NCBI GenBank assembly: GCA_944322325.1
Contig: CALUOQ010000016.1
Span: 1 to 52,552, forward strand
Direction: 5' to 3'
DNA from: an uncultured Alloprevotella sp.
GTDB lineage: Bacteria; Bacteroidota; Bacteroidia; Bacteroidales; Bacteroidaceae
DNA: 52,552 nucleotides
Both the position numbers and the translations under genes were made by a program. This document shows positions 26,134 through 34,559 of the stretch, one piece after another (within the stretch, counting starts at the first letter, position 1; the number at the start of each line of letters is the position of its first letter). The notes beneath the pieces were generated by a model. The model did no database searches. It was not told the origin of the DNA and saw only the letters and a program-made list of their open reading frames with translations.

Positions 26134-26265
26134 TCAGGGCGTCGCGAGCGGCTCGACGGTCAGTGTGCGGCGGCGGTAGTCGATGGTGAGCCGCCGGAGC
26201 GCCCGCAGCAGGTCCTGTCCCATCATGCCGTCGAGGTCGGTGGCGTAGCCCGGGGCGGCGAGAAG
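26134..26265 (-). pseudogene. Truncated retropepsin-like aspartyl protease fragment
   Basis: Leftward, the frame reads DGMMGQDLLRALRRLTIDYRRRTLTVEPL and then stops. This resembles the C-terminal end of clan AA (retropepsin-like) proteases, where a (D/I)G(I/M)(I/L)G.(D/E)(L/F)L block precedes a strand of the type ..IDYRRRTL. The upstream part with the catalytic DTG is absent; the sequence before it has no recognisable domain. I take it as a deletion remnant. The 634-base region 25737-26370 holds otherwise only copy B and two promoters. Confidence 0.5.
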
Positions 26266-26332
26266 AAAGAGGACGGCTCTCCTATACATATAATAATGTA
26301 GTGACGATAGGCGCAAAGTTGCGGAAAAGATT

Positions 26333-26341
26333 TACTTTTGC
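26333..26341 (+). promoter_or_regulatory. -7 promoter element for the two-component operon
   Basis: TActTTTGC at 26333-26341 predicts a start near 26348, just ahead of the histidine kinase ATG at 26371. This supports that start codon. Confidence 0.65.
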
Positions 26342-26370
26342 CGACACAAACCCATCCCGCCCGGCGAGGT

Positions 26371-28839
26371 ATGAAAAAAATAGAGCGTAGGGAACACCTG
26401 AAAGTACTCTTGGGCTACTTGTTGCTGCTGGTCTTGGTCGTAGCGGCGTTCTACGGCGTGTGGAAACAGCTGGAGGAACTCGAACGGCCGAACAGCGAGG
26501 GCCTGTTGCTGAACGACCGGCGCCGGGCGACGCTCAGCTTCGTGCTGGCCATGCATGAGGCCGAGACGAGCGCCGTAGGCGTGGGCATGGGGAGCAAGGA
26601 CGACTTTCTGCGTTACTCCACTTTGGTCGACACGACGCTGGCCCGGCTCGACACGTTGCGCCGCCGGATGGTCGACACGTCGCAACGGGCGCGTCTTGAC
26701 ACGCTGCGCCAGCTTCTTGTCGCCAAGCGCCGGAGTGTGGCCCGGCTGATCAGCCTCATGGGACGCGACGACCTGATCGATTTCTACGAACAACAGATGA
26801 AGCGCATCAGCGTCCGGCGTGACACAGTGCCCGTCCAACGTGTGGAGCACCGCGTCGTGGTGCGCACGGACACCGTGGTCGAGCCGCCGGAGAAGAAGAA
26901 TTTCTTCCAACGGCTGGCCGAGGCTTTCGTGCCGTCGAAGCGCGATTCCGTGAAGGTGAAGCAGGAGGTTCTCGACGAAAGGGTCGATACGCTCACGACG
27001 CAAGTGGCCACGACCGACACGGTGGCAGGCATTATCGGCGACGTGCAGGACCAGGCGCGGCGTTACCGCATGGAGCAAGTCCGCTCGCTACAACAGGCTG
27101 TGGCGCGGGTGGGCCGTGAGAGCTGGGACATCAGCCATCGCGCGAACCAGCTGCTGGAGGATTTCGATGCCGAAGAGCAGCGCTTGGCTGCCGCCCGGCT
27201 GATGGCGGCGCGGACGCTGCGCCGGCAGGCTGCCTTCACGTTGGCCGGGACGGCGGGGTGTGCCCTCATGTTGGCTGGCTTTTTCCTGTTCCTCATCGGG
27301 CGTGACCTGCGCAATGCCCGCCGTTATCGCGAGGCGCTCGAGGAGGCCAACACCCGCACCGAACACCTGCTCCGGATGCGCGAGCGGTTGATGTTGGCCG
27401 TCACTCACGACCTCAAGGCGCCGGCTGCGGCCGTGCTGGGCTACGCCGACCTGTTGCTTCGCAGGGTCAGCGACCGGCGGACGCTCTCTTACGTGGAAAA
27501 TATCCGGCAGGCGGCCAACCACCTGCTGGCCTTGGTACGCTCGTTGCTGGACTACCACAAACTCGACGCCAACTGCGTCGAAGCGGAGCACGTGCCGTTT
27601 GACGTGGGCGCCTTGTTCGAAGCTATCGGGAGCGCCTTCCGACCGATGGCCGAAGCCAAAGGGCTGAAGCTGAACTGCGAGACGGACTTCCGCATCCGCC
27701 AGGCTGTGGGCGACCCGCTGCGCCTGCGCCAAATGACGGAGAACCTGTTGTCGAACGCAGTGAAGTTTACGACGCAAGGGCAGGTGACGCTGCGCGTGGC
27801 GGCGGCCGAAGGGTGGCTGACCATTACTGTGGCCGACACGGGGCGCGGCATACCGGCGAGCGAGCAGGACCGCCTTTTTGGCGAGTTTGCCCGCATGAGT
27901 AATGCCAAAGGCGAAGAAGGTTTCGGCTTAGGACTGGCCATCACGCGCAAGAACGCCCAACTGCTCGGTGGCGACATCACGGTGGAGAGCACCGAGGGCG
28001 TAGGGAGTACGTTTACGGTCCGCGTGCCGCTCGAGGATGGGCACGTGCCGCCTCTTCCCGCCGCTGAGAACAAGCGCTTGCGCGTGGCACTGCTCGACGA
28101 CGACGTGCTTCAGCTCCAGCTGTGTGCCACCATGCTGCGCGGCGAAGGCCATGATGTGACCTGCTTCGACACCCCCGAGCGGCTCATCAGCAATCTTCAC
28201 GACAGCCGTTACGACGTGTTGCTCACCGACATACAAATGCCCGGCCTCAATGGTTTCGAGCTGGTCCGCCACTTGCGCGAGGACCCGTCGCCCCGGCTTC
28301 GCGGCCTGCGCGTCGTGGCGGTCACGGCGCGCGACGACATCAGCCAGGAGGCTTTTCGCGAGGCCGGATTCGACGCCTGTCTGCGCAAGCCTTTCGGACG
28401 GTCGTCCCTGCGGGCTTGTCTGCAAGAGCCGGGCACTGGGGGTAGGGAGGTTCCGCCTGCATCCTCGTCCGAGTCCCCGGCGGGCGACGTGTGGAGCCCC
28501 GTCCTGCTTTTCGCGGCCGGCGATCCGGAGGCCGAGGCCGACATCCTGCGGACGTTTGCCGCCGATACGCGTGCGTCGGCGACGGCCTTGACGGAAGCAG
28601 CGGAGCAGCGCGACACACGCAAGCTGTCGCACATCGCCCACAAGCTGCTTCCCCGTTACCGCGACTTGCATGTGCAGCCGTTGGTCGAAGTCTTTGCCGC
28701 ATGGGCGGGACAGTGCGATGGCTTTGCCTGGGAGGACGGAATTCCCGAAAAAGTAGAAGAAATCACAAAGGAAATGCAGAAATGGGCGGCAGAAGCCGAA
28801 AAAAAAGCTAACTTTGCTTTGAGTAAGAAGAAAGAGTGA
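26371..28839 (+). CDS. Hybrid sensor histidine kinase with receiver and HPt domains
   Basis: The 822-residue protein has two membrane segments (~12-31 and ~286-308) enclosing a mostly helical extracytoplasmic region with no recognised sensor domain. It continues with a HisKA domain with His346 (VTHDLKAPAA), an ATPase domain (NLLSNAVKF, DTGRGIP, GFGLGLAI), a receiver domain with Asp620 (LLTDIQMPG) and a C-terminal HPt-like domain with His757 (IAHKLLPRYRD). The full phosphorelay H-D-H is thus in one protein, and the next gene supplies the final D. Its stop overlaps the regulator start (tgATGa). The signal is unknown. Confidence 0.93.
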   Translation: MKKIERREHLKVLLGYLLLLVLVVAAFYGVWKQLEELERPNSEGLLLNDRRRATLSFVLAMHEAETSAVGVGMGSKDDFLRYSTLVDTTLARLDTLRRRMVDTSQRARLDTLRQLLVAKRRSVARLISLMGRDDLIDFYEQQMKRISVRRDTVPVQRVEHRVVVRTDTVVEPPEKKNFFQRLAEAFVPSKRDSVKVKQEVLDERVDTLTTQVATTDTVAGIIGDVQDQARRYRMEQVRSLQQAVARVGRESWDISHRANQLLEDFDAEEQRLAAARLMAARTLRRQAAFTLAGTAGCALMLAGFFLFLIGRDLRNARRYREALEEANTRTEHLLRMRERLMLAVTHDLKAPAAAVLGYADLLLRRVSDRRTLSYVENIRQAANHLLALVRSLLDYHKLDANCVEAEHVPFDVGALFEAIGSAFRPMAEAKGLKLNCETDFRIRQAVGDPLRLRQMTENLLSNAVKFTTQGQVTLRVAAAEGWLTITVADTGRGIPASEQDRLFGEFARMSNAKGEEGFGLGLAITRKNAQLLGGDITVESTEGVGSTFTVRVPLEDGHVPPLPAAENKRLRVALLDDDVLQLQLCATMLRGEGHDVTCFDTPERLISNLHDSRYDVLLTDIQMPGLNGFELVRHLREDPSPRLRGLRVVAVTARDDISQEAFREAGFDACLRKPFGRSSLRACLQEPGTGGREVPPASSSESPAGDVWSPVLLFAAGDPEAEADILRTFAADTRASATALTEAAEQRDTRKLSHIAHKLLPRYRDLHVQPLVEVFAAWAGQCDGFAWEDGIPEKVEEITKEMQKWAAEAEKKANFALSKKKE

Positions 28840-30227
28840 TGAAGAAAATCCTGTTGGTAGAGGACGACTTGACACTGTCGAAGATGTTGGCGACATGGTT
28901 AGGCAAGCAAGGCTATGCCGTAGCGGTGGTTTCGACGGTCCGCCAGGCGCGCAAGGCGCTGGAGGAGGACGACGTCGACCTCGTGCTGTCCGACCTTCGC
29001 TTGCCCGACGCCGACGGGACCGAGTTGCTCGACTGGATGAAACGGGAGCAGCACTTGTGTCCCTTGATCATAATGACCGGATATGCGGACATACACTCCG
29101 CCGTCACGGCAATGAAGCTGGGCGCAAAGGACTTTATCTCCAAACCGCTACAGCCTGACATGCTTTTGCAGAAGATTGCGGAAGCCATGACGCCCGCCGA
29201 CACGGTGCCGACGGTGCGTGCGACCGTCAAACGCGAAGCCCCTCCGAGCGAGTACATGGAAGGGAAAAGCGAGAGCGCCCGCCAGCTGTATGCTTACTTG
29301 GCTTTGGTCGCGCCGACGCCCATGTCGGTTCTTATCATCGGAGACAGCGGTACGGGCAAGGAACACGTCGCCCGCCGCGTGCACGCACAGAGCAAGCGCA
29401 GCGGAGGGCCGTTCGTGGCCATTGACTGCGGTGCCATACCGCGCGATTTGGCTGCGTCGGAATTTTTCGGACACGTGAAAGGCGCGTTTACCGGTGCCTA
29501 CGGCGACAAGACCGGAGCTTTCGTCGAAGCCAACGGCGGCACCCTGTTTCTTGACGAAATCGGAAATCTCAGTTACGAAGTGCAGGTGCAGCTGCTCCGC
29601 GCCTTGCAGGAACGGCGGGTGCGCCCGCTCGGTTCGGACAAGGAGGTGGAGGTGGACATCCGCCTGGTGTCGGCCACGAACGAAAACCTGCAACTCGCTG
29701 TTCAGGAAGGGCGGTTTCGCGAGGACCTGTTCCATCGCATCAACGAGTTCACGCTGCGCATTCCCGCTTTGTCCGAAAGGGTGGAGGATATACCGCTTTT
29801 CGCCGAGTTCTTCCTCGACCAGGCCAATCGGGAGCTGGAGCGCAACGTGGTCGGCTTCGCGCCTGAGGTGATGCGCGCTTTTTGCAACTATAGCTGGCCC
29901 GGCAATTTGCGTCAGATGAAGAATATCGTCAGGCGCGCGGCGCTTTTGGCGCAGAACGGCCTTATCCGCATGGAGAACCTGGGAAACGAACTTGAGGCGC
30001 AGTCTACGGTGGCCTCGCCCGCGGCGCCGGTCGTGACGCACGACTATGTACCTGCTCCTCTTTACGACGAGCAGGAGGAGAAACGCCGTATCGTGAACGC
30101 CTTGCAGCAAACCAAAAACAACAAGAGCCGCGCCGCGAAACTTTTGGGCATCGATCGGAAAACCTTGTACAACAAGCTGAAACTCTATGGCCTCGGGCGT
30201 TATGCCGAGGGCGCTTCCGGAGAATAG
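28839..30227 (+). CDS. NtrC-family sigma-54-dependent response regulator
   Basis: The 462-residue regulator has a receiver domain with Asp52 (LVLSDLRLP) and an AAA+ domain with Walker A GDSGTGKE (~168-175), the sigma-54 contact loop GAFTGA (215-220) and Walker B GTLFLDEIG. It ends in a Fis-type helix-turn-helix, NKSRAAKLLGIDRKTLYNKL. Phosphorylated by the upstream hybrid kinase, it should activate promoters read by RpoN. The intact GAFTGA means true sigma-54 activation is likely. The start ATG overlaps the kinase stop; a GTG three bases earlier is also possible. Targets cannot be told from the window. Confidence 0.95.
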   Translation: MKKILLVEDDLTLSKMLATWLGKQGYAVAVVSTVRQARKALEEDDVDLVLSDLRLPDADGTELLDWMKREQHLCPLIIMTGYADIHSAVTAMKLGAKDFISKPLQPDMLLQKIAEAMTPADTVPTVRATVKREAPPSEYMEGKSESARQLYAYLALVAPTPMSVLIIGDSGTGKEHVARRVHAQSKRSGGPFVAIDCGAIPRDLAASEFFGHVKGAFTGAYGDKTGAFVEANGGTLFLDEIGNLSYEVQVQLLRALQERRVRPLGSDKEVEVDIRLVSATNENLQLAVQEGRFREDLFHRINEFTLRIPALSERVEDIPLFAEFFLDQANRELERNVVGFAPEVMRAFCNYSWPGNLRQMKNIVRRAALLAQNGLIRMENLGNELEAQSTVASPAAPVVTHDYVPAPLYDEQEEKRRIVNALQQTKNNKSRAAKLLGIDRKTLYNKLKLYGLGRYAEGASGE

Positions 30228-30390
30228 TTATGCTGCGGCAGACGGGCGGAGAACAGTCATGCCGCGTTTGATTTCCTATATAATATAATGTGTGGCAGTC
30301 CTGTGTATGCGGGGCGGGGATGTACCCGTTTCGTCGGACCTGTTTACTGTGTGTCGGACTGCTGCGTGGACATCTGTTAGCTTGTGGATG

Positions 30391-30438
30391 AAAAGTAACC
30401 GCCCTTCTCCCAGCCTGGAGGCAGCGGAAGAAGGGCGG
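30391..30438 (-). terminator. Terminator after the hexosaminidase gene
   Basis: ccgcccttct (30399-30408) / agaagggcgg (30429-30438), followed leftward by ttacttttc. The rest of the 250-base spacer 30228-30478 shows no gene. Confidence 0.65.
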
Positions 30439-30478
30439 AAAAGGTGGCGAAGTTTTCGGTTCGCTGTGCTGGCGGGCC

Positions 30479-32443
30479 TTAGAGCACTTCGACTTTCAGA
30501 TTGGTCACCGAGCTCTTGAACTGTCCGGCCTGGCGAAGCGGGAAGAAGAGCGTGCGCACGTAGTTCATGCCGGCCTTGGCGTCCTTGTCGTAGAAGCGGC
30601 GCTGGATGTCGAGCGTTTCGACCAGCTTGCCGTTGATGTAGAGGCGCGTGGCCTTGTTGTCGCCTTCCACGGCGATGTTCACCTTCTGTCCGGCGGGCAC
30701 GGGATAGCTGAAATAGTTGAGGTAGCCGTCGCGGGCGAAGCCCAACATGCCGCGGACGGGGTCGGCGAGATAGAATACAGCTGTCTGCGAGCGGAACAGC
30801 TCGGTGCCCGGCGTTTCGGCCTTACCGTCAAGGTCGAACGAGACGCGGTAATTGTAGCCGATCTCCTCGTGCGGAAGACGCGAGCCCGGCTTGACTTCGG
30901 CCAGCTGGTACACGAGGCCCTTGCCCTCACCGATGCGGCCGCTCTGGTTGACGCCCGGCGCTTCGCTCAGGTCGAGGCGCTTCGTGTTGTACGTCTCAAA
31001 CGGTACGGTCACCGACGGGCCGCTCCACGACTTGGCGGCGATAACCTGCAGGGCAGGGTACGTGCGGTCGTGCACGTCCTTCGTCGAGATGCCATTGCCG
31101 ACGTGGTCGTTCCACACGGCGAACATGCCGCCTAGGATGGCCGGGTCTTTTTCGTCGAACTTCACGTTGCCCACTTGGGCCGGCGTCCAGCTCTTGTAGA
31201 GGTACTCCGAGTTCAGATAGTCGTAGTAGTAGCCGGCAGCGGGTACGATGTAGATGAGGCCGTCGGGGATGCTGATGAGCTTGAAGCCCTGATCGACCAT
31301 GTCTTTCGGGTTGGCGTATCCGTTGTTCCATAGACTCATGACGACGTTGTCCGACTTCACGGGCGTCTTGCCCTTGGCGTGTGTCAACGCGCCCCATACG
31401 CAGGCCTGCTTGCCGTAGCCTTCGACGAGGCGGATGTAGTGGTCGGTAAACTCGCGGAACTTCTCGACGACGGCCGTGTCGCGGTTGGAGTATTCGTCGG
31501 TGCCCACGTGTACGCGCTTGCCGCGGAATACGGGGTTGTCGCCGCTGAGGTATTCCTTAAACAAGGCGTCGAAGAACGGATAAGTTTCGGGGTTGAACAG
31601 ATCGAGGTGGTCCATGCCGTATTCCTTACTGCCGAGTTCCGGCTTGTAGTGCGAGAAAGCCAGCGAGTGGGCCGGGATGTCGATTTCGGGGATGATCTCG
31701 ACGCAGTTGTTCTCGGCGAGAATCTGAAGGTCGATGAACTCCTGCTTGGTGTAGTGGCCGTCACGCGCAGTCAGGCCCGGGTACGTGTCGCACTCCAGAC
31801 GGAAAGCCGCGTAGGTTTTGTTCCAGTCCTGATCGAAGTACTGCTTGAAACCGTTGTCGTTCAAGTGAATCTGGAAGCAGTTCATCTTGTAGTACGCCAT
31901 TATCTTCACGTAATCGCGCAGGTACTCTATGGGGAAGAACTTGCGCCCGCAGTCAATCATGAAGCCACGCAGGCCGTAGTCGGGCCAGTCGCGCACGGTG
32001 CCGCAGGGCAGCTGGTGCTGTTCGCTCTGCTCGCTCATTTGCAGGAGCGAGCGGGTGGCCCAGTAAACGCCGGTCGGCGTCGGGGCGGTGACGGCGACGC
32101 GGTCGCTCACCTTGATGGTGTACCCCTCGCTGCCAAGGCTCTTGTCTTTTTTCAGGGCGAGGCCGATGTCGCCGGCCTTGGCCTTTCCGGCTGCGGTAGT
32201 GAGGCTTTTGCCGAACATTTCCTTGTAGTCGCCGGCCAGCTGGTTGGCAATGCGTTCGAGGGTCGCGTCGCCTTTGGGGTAGACGATGCGGGTTTCGGAG
32301 GTAGGCGTGAATGTGCCTTCTGCTCCTTTCCATTCTTTCAGCTCGGGGATGACGAACGGTTTCGGGTTCGTTTCTGCATTCAGGTGCCACGTGGCTGTGA
32401 GCATCAGCGCGGCGGCGAGCAGGAGTCGTTTGATGTGTCGCAT
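30479..32443 (-). CDS. GH20 beta-N-acetylhexosaminidase
   Basis: The 654-residue secreted enzyme removes terminal GlcNAc or GalNAc from glycans. Order: signal peptide to LNA23; GH20b-type N-terminal domain (~30-145); GH20 barrel beginning DYGLRGFMIDCGRKFFP, with the catalytic pair D316-E317 in VGTDEYS; then a C-terminal region (~500-654) resembling a concanavalin/LamG-like carbohydrate-binding fold. The usual HxGGDE motif is here HVGTDE, with the catalytic acids kept. It probably acts on host mucin or other aminosugar glycans and pairs functionally with the sulfatase further right. Confidence 0.92.
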   Translation of the reverse strand: MRHIKRLLLAAALMLTATWHLNAETNPKPFVIPELKEWKGAEGTFTPTSETRIVYPKGDATLERIANQLAGDYKEMFGKSLTTAAGKAKAGDIGLALKKDKSLGSEGYTIKVSDRVAVTAPTPTGVYWATRSLLQMSEQSEQHQLPCGTVRDWPDYGLRGFMIDCGRKFFPIEYLRDYVKIMAYYKMNCFQIHLNDNGFKQYFDQDWNKTYAAFRLECDTYPGLTARDGHYTKQEFIDLQILAENNCVEIIPEIDIPAHSLAFSHYKPELGSKEYGMDHLDLFNPETYPFFDALFKEYLSGDNPVFRGKRVHVGTDEYSNRDTAVVEKFREFTDHYIRLVEGYGKQACVWGALTHAKGKTPVKSDNVVMSLWNNGYANPKDMVDQGFKLISIPDGLIYIVPAAGYYYDYLNSEYLYKSWTPAQVGNVKFDEKDPAILGGMFAVWNDHVGNGISTKDVHDRTYPALQVIAAKSWSGPSVTVPFETYNTKRLDLSEAPGVNQSGRIGEGKGLVYQLAEVKPGSRLPHEEIGYNYRVSFDLDGKAETPGTELFRSQTAVFYLADPVRGMLGFARDGYLNYFSYPVPAGQKVNIAVEGDNKATRLYINGKLVETLDIQRRFYDKDAKAGMNYVRTLFFPLRQAGQFKSSVTNLKVEVL

Positions 32444-32567
32444 AACAAGTGATTCAAAAAATATAATAAGTGACTAAAATCGTGTAAAAACGGTTCTGGC
32501 GACGAAGATAAGGCTTTTTTGTGATAACGGCAAGCAGAAAGGCACTTATGTCGCCTTGCAGCGTGTC

Positions 32568-33140
32568 TTATTGTGCTTTTTCGGAGTCGTTGAGGCGGCG
32601 TTTGACCACCGCGGGGCAGCCCGCGGCCAGCGAATCGTCGGGGATGTCGCGGGTGACGACGCTGCCGGCGGCAATGATGCAGCGGTGGCCGATGCGGACG
32701 CCGGGGCAGACGATGACGCCTCCGCCCAGCCAGCAGTCGTCGCCGACGGTGATGGGGTGGCAGGTCTCGACGGCGTGGCGGCGCGCGCGGTAGTCCATAG
32801 GATGTTGGGGCGTGTAAAACTGGCAGTTGGGCCCGACGAGCGTGTGGCGGCCGATGGTGATGTCGGCGCCGTCGAGGAAGGTGCAGCCGGAGTTGACGAA
32901 CGCGTGTTCGCCCAGGTGGATGCCGTTGCCGTGGTCACACGAAATCGGCGGGTTAACCGTAGCCGTGGCGGGCAGGCCGGGAATCAGCTCCTCGAGCAGC
33001 GCCCGGCACTCAGGCTCGTAGGGACTCATGCCCTGAAGGCGGGCGCAGCAGGCTTTGGCGTGGCGGAAACTGGCCACGACCTCGGCGTCGTCGAAGTCGT
33101 AGAGCTCGCCGCTGCGCATTTTCTCAAATTCGCTTCTCAT
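32568..33140 (-). CDS. Hexapeptide-repeat sugar O-acetyltransferase (Maa/LacA type)
   Basis: The 190-residue product has the N-terminal Mac domain (FEKMRSGELYDFDDAEV) and a left-handed beta-helix of hexapeptide repeats. The active-site His lies in QHPMD, and GDDCWLGGGVIVCPGVRIG and GSVVTRDIPDDSLAAGCPA match maltose/galactoside acetyltransferases. It transfers acetyl from acetyl-CoA to a sugar hydroxyl; the acceptor is unknown. The ATG at 33140 follows a -7 element (33166-33174) by about 25 bases. Confidence 0.92.
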   Translation of the reverse strand: MRSEFEKMRSGELYDFDDAEVVASFRHAKACCARLQGMSPYEPECRALLEELIPGLPATATVNPPISCDHGNGIHLGEHAFVNSGCTFLDGADITIGRHTLVGPNCQFYTPQHPMDYRARRHAVETCHPITVGDDCWLGGGVIVCPGVRIGHRCIIAAGSVVTRDIPDDSLAAGCPAVVKRRLNDSEKAQ

Positions 33141-33165
33141 GTGAAGTGTGGAAAAGGATTCTGTG

Positions 33166-33174
33166 GCAAAGGTA
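33166..33174 (-). promoter_or_regulatory. -7 promoter element for the acetyltransferase gene
   Basis: Leftward TAccTTTGC, start expected near 33158. Confidence 0.65.
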
Positions 33175-33221
33175 CGAAAATGCATCGCGGCGACGGAAAA
33201 CGCTGGGGACTTTATGGGCCG

Positions 33222-33295
33222 AACAAGTGCTGCCTTGGGAAAATCTGTCGCAGCGACAGGAAAAACTGTCGTAGCGATAGAAAATTCTGTTGCTG
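33222..33295. repeat. Palindromic repeat, copy D (degenerate)
   Basis: It starts aacaagtgctgccttggg, like the acaagtgtagtcccag arm end of copies A and C, then carries ctgtcgcagcgacag (itself an inverted repeat), ctgtcgtagcgatag and ctgttgctgcg at roughly 20-30-base spacing. The long stem is lost, but the modules are those of copy B. It lies between the divergent acetyltransferase and corA genes; nothing else but promoters is seen in 33141-33538. Confidence 0.6.
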
Positions 33296-33409
33296 CGTTC
33301 GCTTTTCTTCACACTTCGCAGCGTCGGGCGACGGTCTCGCCCGGTGTTTTTTCGTAAGCGATGGTGGACAAAAACGCAGAGGCCCGCTTGCCGGGCGGGA
33401 AAAAAGTAG

Positions 33410-33418
33410 TACTTTTGC
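33410..33418 (+). promoter_or_regulatory. -7 promoter element for corA
   Basis: TActTTTGC with a TTG about 19 bases upstream; the leader would be ~115 bases. Confidence 0.6.
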
Positions 33419-33538
33419 GGCGGTTAAAAGTATTCACCCATAATGGACGATTATTACGCGGAAACGATAACGTGGCGGACGTAAGGGCTGGCAAGTGCGG
33501 CCCCGGCGTTCGGTTTTACCGTCAAAGGAGGACTGCCT

Positions 33539-34465
33539 ATGCGAACTTACTGGAACATTGCTCACACACTGCGTACCATCGAAAACTGGGAGCCCAACTG
33601 CTGGACTCAAGTGACTTGCCCCACCCCGGACGACGAACGCTTTTTGTTCGACGAACTTAAAATTCCCACTTACTTCCTCGACGACATCCGAGACAAGGAC
33701 GAGCGCTCGCGCTATGAGTACGACGACGGCTGGGTGCTCATCATTCTTCGCATTCCCTACGTGAAGGAAGTACGGTCGCACACCCCGCACACCACCATCC
33801 CGCTGGGCATCGTGCTCAACAAGGACGTGTGCGTCACCATCTGTAACTACGAGACGAACATGATGATTGATTTCGTCTCCTATCAGCAGAAGCGCAATCA
33901 GGGTTTCACCGATTCGGTCGACCTGGTGTTCCGCCTGTTTCTCTCGTCAGCCGTCTGGTACCTGAAGCGCCTGAAGCAGATTTCCATACTGATGGAGGAG
34001 TCGAAACGGAATCTGGACAAGAAAATCGACAATGAGGACCTGATAGGCCTGTCGCGCCTGCAAGACAGCCTGACGTACTTCATCACGTCCATCCGAGGCA
34101 ACGAAACCCTCCTCTCGAAGCTGAAGTTCAAACTGCCTGTAGACGAACTCGATGCCGACCTTATCGAAGACGTCAACATCGAAATGAGCCAGGCGCGCGA
34201 GACGACGAACATCTATACCCACATCCTCGACTCGACGATGGAAACCTACGCCAACATTATTAATAATAATATGAGCGGCGTCATGAAGCAGATGACGTCA
34301 GTGTCCATCATACTGATGTTTCCCACGCTCATAGCGAGCTGGTTTGGCATGAACCTGGTTAACGGCATGGAAGGTACGTGGTGGGGTTTTCCCGTCGTGT
34401 TCACAGCTTCTATCTTGGTGAGCGGTCTGTTTTACGTGCTTTTCCGCCGGAAGACGTGGGTTTGA
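33539..34465 (+). CDS. corA: CorA-family magnesium transporter
   Basis: The 308-residue inner-membrane channel is pentameric in the family and carries Mg2+ (or Co2+/Ni2+). It has a cytoplasmic alpha/beta domain, a long helical region (~120-245) and two C-terminal membrane helices. The selectivity motif GMN is present in SWFGMNLVNG at the end of the first helix, and the basic C-terminus RRKTWV is typical. Confidence 0.93.
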   Translation: MRTYWNIAHTLRTIENWEPNCWTQVTCPTPDDERFLFDELKIPTYFLDDIRDKDERSRYEYDDGWVLIILRIPYVKEVRSHTPHTTIPLGIVLNKDVCVTICNYETNMMIDFVSYQQKRNQGFTDSVDLVFRLFLSSAVWYLKRLKQISILMEESKRNLDKKIDNEDLIGLSRLQDSLTYFITSIRGNETLLSKLKFKLPVDELDADLIEDVNIEMSQARETTNIYTHILDSTMETYANIINNNMSGVMKQMTSVSIILMFPTLIASWFGMNLVNGMEGTWWGFPVVFTASILVSGLFYVLFRRKTWV

Positions 34466-34495
34466 GTACGATTTAGCGTAAAAAGAGACAGAACG

Positions 34496-34527
34496 TTTGG
34501 CTATCTCGTAAAAATGTTCTTTATTTG
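34496..34527 (+). promoter_or_regulatory. Probable promoter for the DUF349 gene
   Basis: TTTG (34496-34499), a 20-base spacer and TTtaTTTG (34520-34527), which has one mismatch to TAnnTTTG. It lies 33 bases before the ATG. Confidence 0.5.
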
Positions 34528-34559
34528 TAGCGATAAACACCCTAACTAAAAACATATCT

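Noticed and set aside
30292-30519. 75-codon rightward frame after the sigma-54 regulator
   Set aside because: It runs through the hexosaminidase terminator into that gene's antisense strand.
33361-33660. 99-codon rightward frame ahead of corA
   Set aside because: It overlaps the corA promoter and start in another frame; corA is unambiguous.
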